The position numbers and the translations under genes were made by a program. From assembly GCF_023558375.1 (NCBI RefSeq), contig NZ_CP083761.1, forward strand, positions 2,040,001 to 2,104,000: 64,000 nucleotides of DNA, read 5' to 3'. How positions within the stretch are numbered: the first letter of the stretch is position 1; each line of letters starts with the position of its first letter. The notes under the pieces are model-generated. The model was not told where the DNA came from and searched no databases. It was given only the letters and a program-made list of their open reading frames with translations. Shown one piece after another: positions 62,192 to 64,000 of the stretch. Origin of the DNA: Chroococcidiopsis sp. CCMEE 29. GTDB lineage: Bacteria > Cyanobacteriota > Cyanobacteriia > Cyanobacteriales > Chroococcidiopsidaceae.

Positions 62192-62981
62192 CGTGTTCTC
62201 TCTCTAGTTATTCTTTTGAAAAAGCGTTAATCTATTTTTCTTCAGTCTAGCAAAAAATCAATCAGTGATTTAATTTTGCTTTGAAGATGTATTTTGACCC
62301 TGACAAGGTAGCATATTTTTAAACTTTAATTCTTTCATCTTTCATAATAGTTACCATAGATAATTTATAATGCTTAAACTATAACTGTATGTTTGAATAC
62401 CTAGAAAACTACATTGAAGTGCTTTCTGAATCTAAGTAAAAGCTAGTGTTGAGCTATACAATTTTGATTTTAGATTTTGGATTGTGAAAGTTCTACCAGT
62501 AGGTAGTTCGGCAATTTAAATACTGCAAAAAAACAAAATCGTTTTGTTTCCATTTATAAATCAAAAAAGTATTTAAGGAGTTATCTATATAAATCAGATT
62601 CTCCTAGTTTATTTTTTAAACAAAGAGTAGCAAAATATTGATTTCTAGAGTTTTTTAGTAAAATTGTAGAAAATTATTTCATCCCAATTCAATTTAATCA
62701 ATTAACTGTAATTTTGCTCTTTTTCTCATCCTCAGATGCAAAAATAAGCAATTACCCAGAATTGATATATAGGAATCCTATTCGATTTGTGGGGCAGGCT
62801 TCCAGCTGCACAGGCAAGATGCCCTACCAATTTTGGATTGAGCAACTGGTGCTGAGAGCTAGTTTCGGAGTAAGCATTTGTTGCCTGCTTAACCGAAAAC
62901 GGTACCATCCCACACCTCACAATTTATTTAGGATTGTTATATTGAGTTTGTTTGTACGAATTACAACAGAATACTTCGCTT
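62192..62981. other. AT-rich gap with dispersed repeat
   Basis: These 790 bp are unusually AT-rich between 62220 and 62720. No gene, RNA or terminator is convincing. A CTACCAATTTTGGATTG... block (62824-62848) is identical over 25 bp to 10725-10749. A forward frame at 62714-63007 overlaps hisZ and has no protein-like features. Confidence 0.5.
62824..62848. repeat. Dispersed 25-bp repeat, copy 2
   Basis: The 25-bp block is identical to 10725-10749, with weaker similarity continuing on both sides. This copy has no adjacent GTAGGGGC palindrome. Confidence 0.7.
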
Positions 62982-64000
62982 TTATTCATAATTTATCCTT
63001 TCTTTAGCCAGTGGCTCAATCATCGGTAAACCGTCTGCTTTGATCCAGGCAATTTGTTGGATACGGCGACGACGGGCATACTTACGGATGGTGTCAGGAT
63101 CGCTTTCGTCTAAATTCATTTCTACCCGCACCAAATGCGTAGAATTTCTCAGCTTTTCGGCATAGGCAAAGGCGGCGGGGTAAGCGCCAGTGTTCTCTGG
63201 CACAACAAGCCAATTAATAGCTGCTGTAGCTTGTGGTAGCTGATTAGCATGTAGCAGTTGGTGTAAGTCTTCGATGTTGAGTGCAAACCCAATTCCAGGA
63301 ACTGTTTTCCCTTGTGGATGATAGAGTCCTAGTAGCTGGTCATAGCGACCACCCTGCCCTACTATCCGTGCTTGGGCTGCGGTGTCGCTTACAACTTCAA
63401 ACACAATGCCTGTGTAGTAGTCAATAGTCTGGATCAGGCTGAGGTCTAGAATTAAAGGAAAATTCCCCTGCATACTTGAGCAATCATTTAGTAACTCAAT
63501 CAGGGATTTAAGATGGTTGAGCGCTTCTTGCTGGGGTGGGTCTAGCTCTAATCTGGCAACTTGTTGTAAGACATCAGCTGGGTATCCGCGCAGATCTAGC
63601 ATTAGCAGCGCCCTAGAGCGCAGTTCATCACTCAGGGGTAGTGTTTCAAGAGTAACGCGGTCGAGGTGGGCGATCGCACTCCGCACTTTGTCTTTCAAAG
63701 CCTCTGGAAATGGCGACAAAAGCGATTGGGCAATTCCTGCCTCTCCTAAAATCAAACGCCATTGGCTCAAACCCAAGTTGTTCAAACAGTCTGCCAGCAA
63801 CAGCAGCACCTCAGCATCAGCAAGCCAACCACCACCGCCCAGCAACTCTACCCCAGCTTGATAGAACTCCTGCTGGCGATTGTGGCTACTTTCGGGGGTG
63901 CGGCGAAACACATTGGCGTTGTAGTAGAGGCGTTGGGGATAGGTTGCCCCTGCCATTCGAGTTACCGCTGTGCGTGCGATCGAAGCTGTCAACTCTGGAC
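62982..64000 (-). CDS. hisZ: ATP phosphoribosyltransferase regulatory subunit, partial
   Basis: HisZ is a histidyl-tRNA-synthetase-like protein that activates the short form of HisG in the first step of histidine biosynthesis. The frame runs off the right edge, so the 5' end is missing. The visible part of about 339 residues contains RPELTASIARTAVTRMAG, YYNANVFRRTPESSHNRQQEFYQAGVELLGG, IDYYTGIVFEVV and GGRYDQLLGLYHPQGKTVPGIGFAL. The absence of the aaRS-type catalytic signature set at the C-terminus favours HisZ over HisS. Confidence 0.9.
   Translation of the reverse strand, partial: PELTASIARTAVTRMAGATYPQRLYYNANVFRRTPESSHNRQQEFYQAGVELLGGGGWLADAEVLLLLADCLNNLGLSQWRLILGEAGIAQSLLSPFPEALKDKVRSAIAHLDRVTLETLPLSDELRSRALLMLDLRGYPADVLQQVARLELDPPQQEALNHLKSLIELLNDCSSMQGNFPLILDLSLIQTIDYYTGIVFEVVSDTAAQARIVGQGGRYDQLLGLYHPQGKTVPGIGFALNIEDLHQLLHANQLPQATAAINWLVVPENTGAYPAAFAYAEKLRNSTHLVRVEMNLDESDPDTIRKYARRRRIQQIAWIKADGLPMIEPLAKERINYE

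Noticed and set aside
62714-63007. Forward frame of 97 codons near the end of hisZ
   Set aside because: It starts in an AT-rich gap, covers the dispersed 25-bp repeat and overlaps the 3' end of hisZ. No conserved motif or ribosome binding site.

Overview
The window looks like chromosomal DNA from a cyanobacterium with a moderate GC content. The evidence is a phycobilin synthase (PcyA), a CpcS/CpeS-type phycobiliprotein lyase, a PsbP/CyanoP lipoprotein, a Flv1/Flv3 flavodiiron pair, an SLH-OprB iron uptake porin, cyanobacterial families (DUF3143, DUF1400, DUF502, DUF29, HpsJ-like) and very many HIP1 octamers (GCGATCGC). Short tandem repeat arrays and an HpsJ-like protein point towards a filamentous or Chroococcidiopsis-like lineage. 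That placement is inference; there is no rRNA in the window.

Layout. 1-5.4 kb: a reverse-strand ribosomal/transcription cluster secE-nusG-rplK-rplA-rplJ-rplL, with tRNA-Trp and rplS upstream, then the lyase gene. 5.4-9 kb: flv3-flv1. 9-18.9 kb: coaX, a NUDIX gene, a very small basic protein, argH with a SpoIIE-type phosphatase, ftsY-nusB-DUF502, and an HpsJ-like gene. 19.1-26.5 kb: folB with an IS5-like element in its last codons, a DUF1400 hydrolase, a Wza-like export protein, an orphan ABC ATPase and a decayed Uma2 gene. 26.6-34.4 kb: clpC, rimI, lysA, the coupled pair cdaA-uppS, DUF3143 and a J-domain protein. 34.8-46.4 kb: glycosyltransferase, zinc ribbon, dehydrogenase, pcyA, maf, cyanoP, GAF protein, SemiSWEET, an M48-like protein without its HExxH motif, prfC and hemB. 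46.5-53.2 kb: a metal region with an iron porin, a PEP-CTERM DUF4198 protein, znuA-znuC, an opposing SmtB/ZiaR-type repressor and znuB. 53.2-64 kb: tRNA-Phe, an IS1595-type element with a broken transposase, a DUF296 protein, a cytokinin-dehydrogenase-like flavoprotein, msrB, moeB-rhodanese with a JAMM protease, a branched-chain amino-acid-type ABC ATPase, a ferredoxin and a partial hisZ.

Most genes are housekeeping. The strongest non-routine signals come from mobile and repetitive DNA: two IS elements whose exact borders and target duplications can be read, a MITE-like element with 11-bp terminal repeats, a family of GTAGGGGCGGGTTT inverted repeats, a 132-bp tandem duplication, and short tandem arrays that have entered at least five coding sequences without breaking the frame. 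The best candidate for an unusual functional arrangement is the zinc locus, where a SmtB-type repressor lies on the opposite strand between znuC and znuB. I found no CRISPR array, prophage or defence island.
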